Notes under the pieces: generated by a model
What the model saw: the letters and a program-made list of their open reading frames with translations, nothing else
Databases searched by the model: none
Told to the model about the DNA's origin: nothing
In this document: positions 19,081 through 26,980 of the stretch, piece after piece
Layout of the letters: each line of letters starts with the position of its first letter
Position numbering within the stretch: position 1 is the first letter of the stretch
Made by a program: the position numbers and the translations under genes
Source: Amycolatopsis sp. NBRC 101858
GTDB lineage: Bacteria > Actinomycetota > Actinomycetes > Mycobacteriales > Pseudonocardiaceae
Reading direction: 5' to 3'
DNA: 64,000 nt
Assembly (NCBI RefSeq): GCF_030269325.1
Contig: NZ_BSTD01000002.1
Coordinates: 806,001 to 870,000, forward strand

Positions 19081-19421
19081 GCCTGCACCTTCGTTTCCGC
19101 CGTGCGCGGGGCGGCCGCGAGCTGCCGCTTGAACGGCTGGGCGTTGCCCTCTTCGCCGTCCCGGTACGACTGCGCGGCCGTCTTGACGTTGTCGGCCAGG
19201 CCGCGCACGCCCTCGCTCGACGCGGTCAGCGCTTCCTTCGCCTTCTCACCCGTCGGCCGGATGATCGGCGGGAGGAACGCGCACAGCAGCCCGTACGCGT
19301 GGTCCGACATCGCCGTGTCGGCCGCGGCCGCCGCCGTGTCGAGCCGGTCCACCAGGCTCTCGACGTGGCTCGAGTGCGCGACCAGGTCGTCCGGCTCGAC
19401 CTCGAATCCGCCGGCCGTCAT
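19077..19421 (-). CDS. EspC/WXG100-like type VII secretion target
   Basis: A 114-residue protein (MTAGGFEVEPDDLVAHSSHVESLVDRLDTAAAAAD) with the length and helical-hairpin pattern of EspC-type ESX secreted proteins. The start at ATG 19421 has GGAAGTGAGGG upstream; a longer frame adds 11 unlikely residues. It lies 4 bp after the PPE-like gene and overlaps the YbaB-like gene in an ATGA quartet. The C-terminus carries Y-R-D-G-E, reminiscent of but not identical to the Y-x-x-x-D/E export signal (SYRDGEEG). Confidence 0.75.
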   Translation of the reverse strand: MTAGGFEVEPDDLVAHSSHVESLVDRLDTAAAAADTAMSDHAYGLLCAFLPPIIRPTGEKAKEALTASSEGVRGLADNVKTAAQSYRDGEEGNAQPFKRQLAAAPRTAETKVQA

Positions 19422-19425
19422 GCCC

Positions 19426-21438
19426 TCACTTCCAATCCTGGTTCTTCCAGTCACCGATCACCGGAGGCGCCACCGCTTCTTCGCCCGCGAAGAAGTTCGG
19501 GTCGTCGCTCTCGAGGTAGTCGGCGGCCTTGTGTTCCTTGTCGTCTTCCTTCTTACCGCCACGGCCGGCGCCCATGCCGCCCATGCCCGGGCTGCCCGCC
19601 GCACCGGCCTTGCCGCCCGCCGCACCCGCGTTCCGCATGGCGGCCGCTTCGGCCTCCGCGGCCGCGCCCGACGCGGCACCACCGCTCAGGTTGCCCGCGC
19701 CGCGCATGCCCGCGCCACCGGCGCCGCTGCCCGAGCCGCCGATCCCGCCGAGGGAACCGCCACCGGCTCCCCCGCCGCCGGGGATGCCGCCGAGCCGGCT
19801 CGCGATGCTTTCGCCGTTGATCCCGCCACCGCGGCCGATGGTCGGCATCTTGCCGATGCCGGTGCCGCCGCCGGGGATACCACCCGGGCCGGTGCCGGTG
19901 GGCAGGCCGGTGATCGGGTCGATGCCGGGAGGGTTGAAGCCCGGGATGCCGCCGCCGCGGATCCCGCCACCGCCGCCGCCCGAGGTGTCCGGGATCCCGG
20001 GGATCGAGCCCGGGTTGAAGCCGCTGCCGCCGGGGCCCCCGCCGCCGGGGATCCCGGACGGCGTGAAGCCGGAGGACGTCGTCCCGTCGCCGCTGATCGG
20101 GATCGACGAGCCGGGGATGCCGGAGCCCGTGAAGCTGCCGCCGCCCGGGATCTCCGGGATGCCCGCTCCCGAGAAGCCCGAGCCACCGGCACCCGAGCCG
20201 CCCGCGCCACCGCCGCCCGACGCGGCCGGGATGCCGGAGCCGGAGAACCCGGAACCGCCCGCACCGGAACCGCCACCGGGGATACCGCTGCCGGAGAACC
20301 CGGAGCCACCCGCTCCCGAGCCGCCACCGGGGATGCCCGAACCCGGGATGCCGGAGCCGGGGATGCCGGAGCCGGGCGCGCCCGCGCCGCCCGGACCGTT
20401 CGCGCCGTCGAGCCCGCTCGTGGTCCCTTCGGCCGGGATCCGCGCCGAAAGCGGGTCCATCGCCGTGCGCGCCGTCAACGGCTGGGAACCGTCCGTGCCG
20501 GCACCGGCGCCGCCCGCCTGGCTGGTCGCCGAACGAGCCGTCGCCGACGGCAGCTTCGGCGGAGCCGGGAACCGCGGCGTCGCGACCGCGCCGCCGATGG
20601 TCTCGTCGTACTGCGTCATGATCTGCGCGGCGTGGTCCCGGGCCGCCGTCTGCGCCCGGTAGGTCTGCATGGCCTCGCCGGCCGCCGCCGCGTACTGCAC
20701 CGGGTCGGTCATCGACATGAGCTTCTGGTTCGTGGCCTGCAGGTCGAACTGGACCGGCGGGTTCGCGACCATCTGCCGCTGGGTCTCGTTGAGCGCCTGC
20801 GAGTGGATCTCCTGCTGGCGCCCGGCGAGCGTCGCGCCCTGCGCGGTCGCGCCCAGCCACTTGCCGACCCCGGCGAGGTGCTCGCGCACGGCGTTGCCGG
20901 CGTCGCCCTGCCAGTTGCTGGTGCTCGCGTTGATCGCGTCGGCCAGGTTCTGCTGGTGCGTCCCCAGGTCGTTGCCGACCGAGACCCACTCCTCCGACGT
21001 CTCCGCGACGGTCGCCGGGTTGGCGTCCTGGGTGATCGCCTCGTTCATCTGCTCGTGGCTGGCGTTGGCCCACAGCGTCTTCGGCGCGCCGCCGTTCTCG
21101 CGCATGGTCAAGCCCTCGTCGAGGCCCTGCCGGGACTGGTCGAGGTGCTGCTGGTAGACCTCTTGGATCTTCTTGTCGCGCAGCACCGGGTCGACGGCCG
21201 GGCCGAGCCAGCCGGCCCGGATCTCGTCGTCGACCTGCTGGGTGGCCATGGCGCGGATGTCGTCGCCGGAGGGCGAGTTGTCCGTGCTCAGCGGGCCGAC
21301 GTAGTACTTCGACGAGCTGTCGAGCGTGACGTCGTAGAGCGGGCTGCGCGGGTTGTAGTCCGGGGACCCGGGGTCCGACACGGTCTGGGCGCTCTGGTGT
21401 GCGCCGTGGTGATGGCCGTTGAAGGCGTTGCGAGCCAC
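19426..21438 (-). CDS. PPE/WxG-type T7SS protein with glycine-rich repeat tail
   Basis: The protein of about 670 residues begins at GTG 21438 (MARNAFNGHHHG) behind GAGGGA. Residues about 90-270 are helical and include SNWQGDAGNAVREHLAGVGKWLG, a W-x-G motif of the PPE/WXG100-like superfamily. From about residue 350 the sequence turns into a long low-complexity region of GSGIPG-, GSGFSG- and GGIPGGG-type repeats. A charged C-terminal end follows (KEDDKEHKAADYLESDDPNFF, APPVIGDWKNQDWK). Such proteins are ESX substrates or surface scaffolds. No ESX ATPase or membrane genes are nearby, so export would depend on a system elsewhere. Confidence 0.72.
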   Translation of the reverse strand: MARNAFNGHHHGAHQSAQTVSDPGSPDYNPRSPLYDVTLDSSSKYYVGPLSTDNSPSGDDIRAMATQQVDDEIRAGWLGPAVDPVLRDKKIQEVYQQHLDQSRQGLDEGLTMRENGGAPKTLWANASHEQMNEAITQDANPATVAETSEEWVSVGNDLGTHQQNLADAINASTSNWQGDAGNAVREHLAGVGKWLGATAQGATLAGRQQEIHSQALNETQRQMVANPPVQFDLQATNQKLMSMTDPVQYAAAAGEAMQTYRAQTAARDHAAQIMTQYDETIGGAVATPRFPAPPKLPSATARSATSQAGGAGAGTDGSQPLTARTAMDPLSARIPAEGTTSGLDGANGPGGAGAPGSGIPGSGIPGSGIPGGGSGAGGSGFSGSGIPGGGSGAGGSGFSGSGIPAASGGGGAGGSGAGGSGFSGAGIPEIPGGGSFTGSGIPGSSIPISGDGTTSSGFTPSGIPGGGGPGGSGFNPGSIPGIPDTSGGGGGGIRGGGIPGFNPPGIDPITGLPTGTGPGGIPGGGTGIGKMPTIGRGGGINGESIASRLGGIPGGGGAGGGSLGGIGGSGSGAGGAGMRGAGNLSGGAASGAAAEAEAAAMRNAGAAGGKAGAAGSPGMGGMGAGRGGKKEDDKEHKAADYLESDDPNFFAGEEAVAPPVIGDWKNQDWK
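19690..20390. repeat. coding repeat region (GSGIPG-type) in the PPE-like gene
   Basis: Imperfect 15-45 bp DNA repeats encode alternating GSGIPG, GGSGAGGSGFSG and related blocks. The clearest tandem copies lie at about 20220-20380. Copy number is likely variable between strains, as for PE-PGRS and MPTR proteins; that comparison is inference. Confidence 0.7.
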
Positions 21439-21446
21439 GATGTCCC

Positions 21447-21917
21447 TCAGCTCAGGTCGGAGGCGGTCGGGAGCGACGTCAGGGTCGTGCGCGTCGTCTC
21501 TTCCCGCGACTTGTAGTTCTGCTTCGCGAGCTTGATGGCTTCGATGTAGGTGGGGAACTCCTGGCGAGCGGCCTGCAGCTGCGTGACGAGGCCGTTCTCG
21601 TCGGCGGCGGTGCTCACCATGTGCGCGGAAACCCACTGCCCGGTGGCGGTGCGGCTCATCGCGGGCGCGTCGTGCAGCCGCTGGAGGTTCGCCCAGCGCT
21701 GCTCGAGGGACTCGAGCACGCCTTCGAGGGCTTCGATCAGCTGGTTGCCCGTGGTGTCGTCGACGGCGAAGCTGCCTGTCTGCGCGAGCCGCTTCAGCTG
21801 GGCGCCGGCGAGGCCGACGCGGACCGCCGCCATCGCCTTCTGCGCGGGTTCCGTCGCGGTCTGCATCTGCGCCGTCGCTTGGAGAGCCTGGGCGACCGCC
21901 TCGGTCTCTTCCGTCAT
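21447..21917 (-). CDS. hypothetical helical protein of the T7SS-associated cluster
   Basis: A 156-residue, mostly alpha-helical protein (MTEETEAVAQALQATAQMQTATEPAQKAM, GNQLIEALEGVLESLEQRWANLQRLHD) with no signal peptide, membrane segment or catalytic motif. It lies between espG and the PPE-like gene with 8-20 bp gaps, so it belongs to the same transcript. A role as a structural or accessory protein for the PPE-like partner is possible, but no family is recognised. Confidence 0.68.
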   Translation of the reverse strand: MTEETEAVAQALQATAQMQTATEPAQKAMAAVRVGLAGAQLKRLAQTGSFAVDDTTGNQLIEALEGVLESLEQRWANLQRLHDAPAMSRTATGQWVSAHMVSTAADENGLVTQLQAARQEFPTYIEAIKLAKQNYKSREETTRTTLTSLPTASDLS

Positions 21918-21937
21918 CAGAAGCTGTTCCTTCCCGG

Positions 21938-22780
21938 TCAGTAGACGGCGGCGATCGCTTCGCGGATCGCGCGCGCGAGGTCGGCGCGGCCGGCCGGTAC
22001 GTACTCCGCCGTCAGTTCGCCGGCTTCGCCGGTCTTGGTGTGCACCAGGTAGCGGCCGTCGGCGGTGTCCAGCCAGCTCAGCGGTTCGCCCGCGAGCCGC
22101 TCGCCGCGCCGGCTCTGCGCGCTGACGGCGATGTGCCCGCCACCCAGCCGCGGCTCGGCCAGCACCCGCTCGAGCACCGCGACGTCGGAGGGCTTCGGCG
22201 CCGGCGGCCGGCGGCCCGGCCGCACCACGGCCTTGACCTCGATCATGCCGAAGGCGTCGGTCTCTTCCTCGTCGAACTCGGCGTCCGCGATCCGCTTCGC
22301 CGCCATGGCCGAGACCTCACGCCCGGCGGCGCGGTGCACGACGTGCTTGCCGGTGGTCGCGGCCGGGGCCGGGGGCAGCACGCCGGTGACGACCTCGACC
22401 AGCTCCTCGTCGGCGAACAGCGAGAACAGCAGATCGTCGGTGTCCGCGGCCTGGGTGATGCCGAGCGCCTGGGCGCCGTCGGTGACCACCAGCACGGCGA
22501 CGTCGGCGCCGAGGCCGTCGATCCCGCTCACCGCAACCGAAACGCGCGGCGCGGCCAGCAGCTCGAACGCCGTCCGCACCCCGGGGTGCAGTTCGCCCGA
22601 AACCGAAAGCCGTCGCTCCTCGAGCGCGTCGTAGACCTGGCGCGCGACCCGCACGAACCGCACCGGGTCGGCCGGGAGGTTGCCCGCGCGCAGCGGGTAG
22701 CGCCGCACGTCACCGCCGGTGGCTTGGCCCACGACGAGGGCTTCGACGACCTCGAGGACGAACTCGAACCTGTCCGCCAT
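21938..22780 (-). CDS. EspG-family ESX secretion-associated chaperone
   Basis: A 280-residue protein with the EspG pattern: MADRFEFVLEVVEALVVGQATGGDVRRYPLRAG at the start, alternating strands and helices, and a C-terminal RADLARAIREAIAAVY. EspG proteins are cytosolic chaperones that bind PPE proteins and deliver them to the ESX machinery. It is the first gene of the five-gene cluster, and the PPE/WxG-like protein two genes downstream is its likely client. The absence of EccC, EccB or mycosin genes makes this an orphan ESX effector cluster. Confidence 0.82.
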   Translation of the reverse strand: MADRFEFVLEVVEALVVGQATGGDVRRYPLRAGNLPADPVRFVRVARQVYDALEERRLSVSGELHPGVRTAFELLAAPRVSVAVSGIDGLGADVAVLVVTDGAQALGITQAADTDDLLFSLFADEELVEVVTGVLPPAPAATTGKHVVHRAAGREVSAMAAKRIADAEFDEEETDAFGMIEVKAVVRPGRRPPAPKPSDVAVLERVLAEPRLGGGHIAVSAQSRRGERLAGEPLSWLDTADGRYLVHTKTGEAGELTAEYVPAGRADLARAIREAIAAVY

Positions 22781-22931
22781 TTCCCCTCGCTGTGTTCTTT
22801 CGTCAAACCCTCAAGCAACTTTCCTGCCAAAGGCTATCAGTGCCCGGGGACCCCGCGTCGGCGCCGCCACGCGGATGCCCGAAAGACCACGATCACCGGC
22901 CTGTGCGGGCAAAGCGCGGTCGGTGACGAGA

Positions 22932-23855
22932 TCACCCGATGCGGTTCTGGTGCACCCGCAGCTGCAGGGTGACGAGATCGAGAATCGGCACGGCAATGCC
23001 CAGCTCACGGGCACGCGCGGTGAGATCGCCGAAGATCTGGTCCCCCTCGACCGGGTGACCGCCGAGCAGGTCACGGTAGAGCGAAGATCCCCCCATCGCG
23101 GGGTCGGTGACGGTCTTGCGGGTGCCCGCGAGCTCGGCTGCGGGCACCGGGTACCCGGCAGCCTCGGCGACGGCGGCCGCTTCGGCCACGACGGCTTCGG
23201 CGAACGCCGTGCCGCCGGGGACGGCGACGACCTCGCCGATCGTCGCGCGCATCAGGCTGTTCACCGCGCCGATCGCGGCGATGAACACCCACTTCGCCCA
23301 CATGGACTCGGTGATCCGCTCGTCCAGGGCGGCGCCGAACCCGGCGTTCTTCATGGCTTCGTCGACGTCACGCAGCTTTTCGGGCGCGGGATCCGTGCGA
23401 GCACCGTAGGCCAGGCTCTGCAGCGGGCCGAGCCGCCGGATGGCGCCGTCGTCGTCGATCGTCGTCTGCACCTTGGCGACCCCGCCGAGCACGGCGTCCT
23501 TGCCGAACCGCGCGTCGAGGGCGTCGACGTGCGCGAGTCCGTTGAGGAACGGCAGGATCAGCGTGCCGGGGCCGACGGCGGGGGCGAAATCGTCGATGGC
23601 CGAGGTCAAGCCGGTCGCCTTGACGGCAACGAGAACCAGGTCGTAGGTCCGGTCGAGGGCGCCGGTTTCGACGAGCGGCGGCGCGAGGACGGTGTCTTCG
23701 CCGAGGCCGGTGATCCGCAAGCCGCGGTCCCGCAGCAGCTTCGCCCGGCCCGGCCGCACGAGGAAGGTGACGTCGCGGCCCGCTTGCAGCAGCCGCCCAC
23801 CGAAGTAACCACCGGTCGCGCCGGCGCCCACCACCAGAATCTTCAAGTCGCTCAC
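22932..23855 (-). CDS. ketopantoate reductase family protein (2-dehydropantoate 2-reductase-like)
   Basis: The 307-residue protein has an N-terminal NADPH Rossmann motif GAGATGGYFGGRL (about 8-20) and the ApbA/PanE C-terminal helical domain with KWVFIAAIGAVNSLMRATIGE and the substrate-binding GGSSLYRDLLGGHPVEGDQI. This suggests reduction of 2-dehydropantoate to pantoate for CoA synthesis. The family also contains reductases of other 2-oxo acids, and no panB/panC is adjacent, so the exact substrate is uncertain. Confidence 0.82.
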   Translation of the reverse strand: MSDLKILVVGAGATGGYFGGRLLQAGRDVTFLVRPGRAKLLRDRGLRITGLGEDTVLAPPLVETGALDRTYDLVLVAVKATGLTSAIDDFAPAVGPGTLILPFLNGLAHVDALDARFGKDAVLGGVAKVQTTIDDDGAIRRLGPLQSLAYGARTDPAPEKLRDVDEAMKNAGFGAALDERITESMWAKWVFIAAIGAVNSLMRATIGEVVAVPGGTAFAEAVVAEAAAVAEAAGYPVPAAELAGTRKTVTDPAMGGSSLYRDLLGGHPVEGDQIFGDLTARARELGIAVPILDLVTLQLRVHQNRIG

Positions 23856-23968
23856 GACGTGACGCTACGCCTCCCGGGCCGCCGTCCCAGTCCCCGGACC
23901 ACAGCATCTCCACAGCAATGCACAGCGAAACGACAGGTCGTTTCGCGAGCGCCGGGCGTTGACCAGGC

Positions 23969-24898
23969 ATGGGAAGACGGATCCGGGCGCTGGTGGGCGC
24001 GGGGCTGGCGGCCGCCGCATTGACGACCGGGATGGTCGTCGTGGTCGACGGGCACCGGGCAACCCCGGCCGCCGCTCCTCCGGCTTCTTCCCCGGCTGCT
24101 TCTTCGGAGTCGCCCGACGACACGGCGGTCAGCCCGGTGGCGTCGACGTCCGAGGTCCCGTACCCGGACCTGTCGTCGGTGGCGGGCGAGGTGAGCGCCG
24201 CGGTGACGGCGGTGTCGCGCGGCACGAGTGTCGGATTCGTCCTGTACGACCGCGAATCGGGCAAGGAACTGGCCTCCCTCGACGCGGACCGCGAGTACTA
24301 CACGGCATCGGTGGTCAAGCTCCTGATCGCGATCGACGAGGTCCGCTCGGACGGCGGCTGGGCGCTCCCCGACGCGGACGCGGTCGAGGACCTGACGGAC
24401 ATGCTGGAGGGCAGCAACGACGCGATCGCGTCGGAGTTCTGGGAGCAGAACGGCGGCACCGCGATCGTCACCCGGACGGCGGCGCTGATCGGGCTTACGC
24501 ACACAACGCCGCCCGAGGACCCGACCCAGTGGGGAATGGCGAAGACGAGCGCGAACGACGTGGTGGCGACGTACGAGTACCTGCAGGACGCGATCCCGGA
24601 CGACGTGGCGGCGCCGTTGCTGGCGGCGCTGGGCGATGCGCGGAACCCGGCGGATGACGGGTGGGATCAGTACTTCGGGATCCCGGACGGCCTGCCCGGG
24701 CGTTCGTGGCAGATCAAGCAGGGGTGGATGATCCTGCGGAACGCGCTGGTGCTGAACACGACCGGCGTGGTGGGCGGGCGGTACGTCGTGGTGCTGATGA
24801 CGCAGCAGCCGCCGGTGAGCTCGGCCAAGGGGCGGGAGGCGGTCACGGCGGGGATCAAGACGCTGGGCCCGCTGCTCGACCGGCTCGACGCGACGTGA
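23969..24898 (+). CDS. exported beta-lactamase-fold serine hydrolase
   Basis: The 309-residue protein has an N-terminal hydrophobic segment (about 7-27, positive MGRRIR start) and a Ser/Pro/Ala-rich linker (about 30-65), so it is probably membrane-anchored or secreted. The domain behind it is class A beta-lactamase-like, with S-x-x-K as S114-V-V-K117 in YYTASVVKLLIAI and an S-x-N-like GSNDAI. There is no K-T-G; WQIKQGWM takes that position. There is no lipobox cysteine. The family is common in actinobacteria, and catalytic activity on beta-lactams is doubtful because motifs 2 and 3 diverge. Confidence 0.7.
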   Translation: MGRRIRALVGAGLAAAALTTGMVVVVDGHRATPAAAPPASSPAASSESPDDTAVSPVASTSEVPYPDLSSVAGEVSAAVTAVSRGTSVGFVLYDRESGKELASLDADREYYTASVVKLLIAIDEVRSDGGWALPDADAVEDLTDMLEGSNDAIASEFWEQNGGTAIVTRTAALIGLTHTTPPEDPTQWGMAKTSANDVVATYEYLQDAIPDDVAAPLLAALGDARNPADDGWDQYFGIPDGLPGRSWQIKQGWMILRNALVLNTTGVVGGRYVVVLMTQQPPVSSAKGREAVTAGIKTLGPLLDRLDAT

Positions 24899-24913
24899 GC
24901 CGGGCCGCGGACC

Positions 24914-25612
24914 TCAACCGCGGGCCCCGGAAACGGAACGCGCCCGCTCGATGTCCGGCCCCCGGTACATCCGCTCGGGAATCCGGGCCAAGGTGGACGG
25001 GTGAACCTGCGGCCCCAGCCCGTAGAGCTTCTGGAAACTCATGATCAACGGCCGCCAGGCGTCGGGATCGATGTGGTCCGTCGTGCCCGGGACCAGGATG
25101 TCGTCGTGCACGAACACCCGCTGCACCCGGACCTCGATGGCCACGATCCCGCCACGCTGCCGGGGATCGTCGTCGGCAACGGGGTGCACCGCCTCGACAA
25201 CGGCCTCCATCGCAACCGGGCACTCGGCAACCCGAGGCGGCGCAACGGTCTCGGAAGTGACCGGAGTCAATCCCGCACGCGAGAACTTGTCCGCGACGTG
25301 GAAGTACCCGCGAGAAGTCTTGCCCGCGGGAACCGGATCCGAACCCGTGGTCAACGCCAGCCGGTCGACGGCCGCGGCGAGCGCGTCGGAAGGCAGGTTC
25401 AGCACGCACTCCCGCGTGCGCAGCAGGTTCTGGGCCGTCTTGGAGCGGGCACCGAGCCCGAGCATCGCTCGCCAGCCGAGCCAGAAGGCCGAGGACATCG
25501 GGGCCAGGTTCGCCGAGCCGTCCTCGTTCGAACTGGAGATCAGGACGACCGGGGTGCCGAAGTACAGGATGCCGGGCTCGATGGCCGTGTGCGCAAGGGT
25601 TTCCGTCTTCAC
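24914..25612 (-). CDS. flavin reductase-like FMN-binding protein
   Basis: The protein of about 232 residues begins at GTG 25612 (MKTETLAHTAIEPGILYFGTPVVLISS) with AGGA 8 nt upstream; an ATG at 25672 would add 20 glycine- and arginine-rich residues. It has the split-barrel flavin reductase-like core (NLAPMSSAFWLGWRAMLGLGARSKTAQNLLRT, ECVLNLPSD, DKFSRAGLTPV). Members of this branch bind FMN and often act as oxidoreductases of unknown substrate. The gene converges on the serine hydrolase with a 15-bp gap. Confidence 0.75.
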   Translation of the reverse strand: MKTETLAHTAIEPGILYFGTPVVLISSSNEDGSANLAPMSSAFWLGWRAMLGLGARSKTAQNLLRTRECVLNLPSDALAAAVDRLALTTGSDPVPAGKTSRGYFHVADKFSRAGLTPVTSETVAPPRVAECPVAMEAVVEAVHPVADDDPRQRGGIVAIEVRVQRVFVHDDILVPGTTDHIDPDAWRPLIMSFQKLYGLGPQVHPSTLARIPERMYRGPDIERARSVSGARG

Positions 25613-25709
25613 GCCTTCGATCCTGCCGCCGCCGCGGCCGGAAGACTCGCGGGAATCGGCCGTCGCGATCACCGGCGCCGCAGCGGGCGCCGGTGATCGC
25701 GACGACGGC

Positions 25710-26513
25710 TCAGCGGGTCAGCGCCCGCCGGGTCAGGACTCGCGCCAGGTGGCGGCGGTACTCGGCCGTCGCGTGGGGCTCGTCCGGGGGTGATGTTCCC
25801 TCCGCCGCCAGTTCGGCCGCTTCCGCAACCGACGCCCCCGATGCCAGGGCCGCCTCCGTCGCCGTAGCCCGCAGCGGGACTCCGCCCATGTTCACCAGGC
25901 CGACGCGGCCACCGGCGACCGCGACCCCCACCATCGCCCAGTCGATCGCGCGGCGGGTGAACTTCCGGAAGCCCCACTCCTGGCCGGTCTGCGCCGGCAG
26001 GCGGATCTCCGTCAGCAGCTCGTCCGGCTCCAGCGGCGTCGTGAACGGGCCGAGGAAGAACTCCGCCGCCGGGATGCGCCGCTCCCCCGCCGGGCCGCGG
26101 GCGACGAGCACCGCGTCCGACGCCAGCACCGCCGCGGGCAGGTCCGCCGCGGAGTCCGCGTGCACCAGCGACCCGCCGATCGTGCCGCGGTGGCGGACCT
26201 GGCGGTCGCCGACCTCGCCGGAGACGTGGGCCAGCAGCGGCGCGTGCTCGCGCAGCACCGGGTCCTGCGCGAGGTCGCTGTACCGCGACAATGCGCCGAT
26301 CACGACCTCACCGCCGTCGAGCCGGACGTAGCGGAGCTCGTCGACCGGCCCGATGTCGATCAGGTACTCCGGCGCGGCCAGCCGCAGCTTCATCAGCGGC
26401 AGCAGGGAATGCCCGCCGGCCAGCACCTTCGCCTCGTCTCCCAGCGCCACGAGCCGGGCCAGCGCCTCGTCCACTGTGGACACGCGCTCGTAGCGGAACT
26501 CGGCGGGGATCAC
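25710..26513 (-). CDS. CoxM-type FAD-binding subunit of a molybdenum hydroxylase
   Basis: The protein of about 267 residues starts at GTG 26513 ([20 protein letters not shown]) and carries the FAD-binding signatures [17 protein letters not shown] and [19 protein letters not shown], followed by the CO_deh_flav_C domain. In the heterotrimer it moves electrons from the iron-sulfur subunit to FAD and the external acceptor. Its start overlaps the coxS stop by 4 bp. Subunit order on the transcript is L-S-M. Confidence 0.9.
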   Translation of the reverse strand: MIPAEFRYERVSTVDEALARLVALGDEAKVLAGGHSLLPLMKLRLAAPEYLIDIGPVDELRYVRLDGGEVVIGALSRYSDLAQDPVLREHAPLLAHVSGEVGDRQVRHRGTIGGSLVHADSAADLPAAVLASDAVLVARGPAGERRIPAAEFFLGPFTTPLEPDELLTEIRLPAQTGQEWGFRKFTRRAIDWAMVGVAVAGGRVGLVNMGGVPLRATATEAALASGASVAEAAELAAEGTSPPDEPHATAEYRRHLARVLTRRALTR

Positions 26514-26980
26514 TCGCCCACCTCCTGTCCCGAAGCGTCGATCACGGCGCTCACGATGTTGTGGTACCCCGTGCAGCGGCACAGGTTCCCCTCGAGCCCG
26601 GCCCGCACCTCGTCGCGGGTCGGCTTCGGGTTGTCGGCCAGCAGCGACACCGACGCCATGATCATCCCCGGGGTGCAGAACCCGCACTGCAGCCCGTGCT
26701 GCTCGCGGAACGCCTGCTGCACGGGATGCAGTGAACCGTCCGAAGAGGACAGTCCCTCGACGGTCGTGACGGCGTGGCCGTCGGCCTGCGCGGCCAGCAC
26801 CGTGCAGGACTTGACCGACTCGCCGTCGAGCAGCACCGTGCAGGCGCCGCAGGACGTCGTGTCGCAGCCGATGTTCGTTCCGGTGAACCCGGCGGTGTCG
26901 CGCAGGAAGTGCACCAGCAGCGTCCGGTCCGGCACCTCCTCGGCCACCGGCCGCCCGTTGACCTCGATCGAAACCTTCAC
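26510..26980 (-). CDS. CoxS-type [2Fe-2S] subunit
   Basis: The 156-residue protein has both iron-sulfur domains: the plant-ferredoxin-type cluster with C39, C44, C47 and C59 ([16 protein letters not shown]), and the helical cluster with C99, C102, C134 and C136 ([10 protein letters not shown] and [11 protein letters not shown]). All eight ligands are present. It carries electrons from the molybdopterin site to the FAD subunit. The gene overlaps coxL and coxM by 4 bp on either side, so the three are translated as a coupled set. Confidence 0.93.
   Translation of the reverse strand: MKVSIEVNGRPVAEEVPDRTLLVHFLRDTAGFTGTNIGCDTTSCGACTVLLDGESVKSCTVLAAQADGHAVTTVEGLSSSDGSLHPVQQAFREQHGLQCGFCTPGMIMASVSLLADNPKPTRDEVRAGLEGNLCRCTGYHNIVSAVIDASGQEVGE

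Noticed and set aside
19529..20662. A proline-rich plus-strand frame opposite the PPE-like repeat region
   Set aside because: The proline-rich sequence is the complement of glycine codons in the repeat tail of the minus-strand gene.
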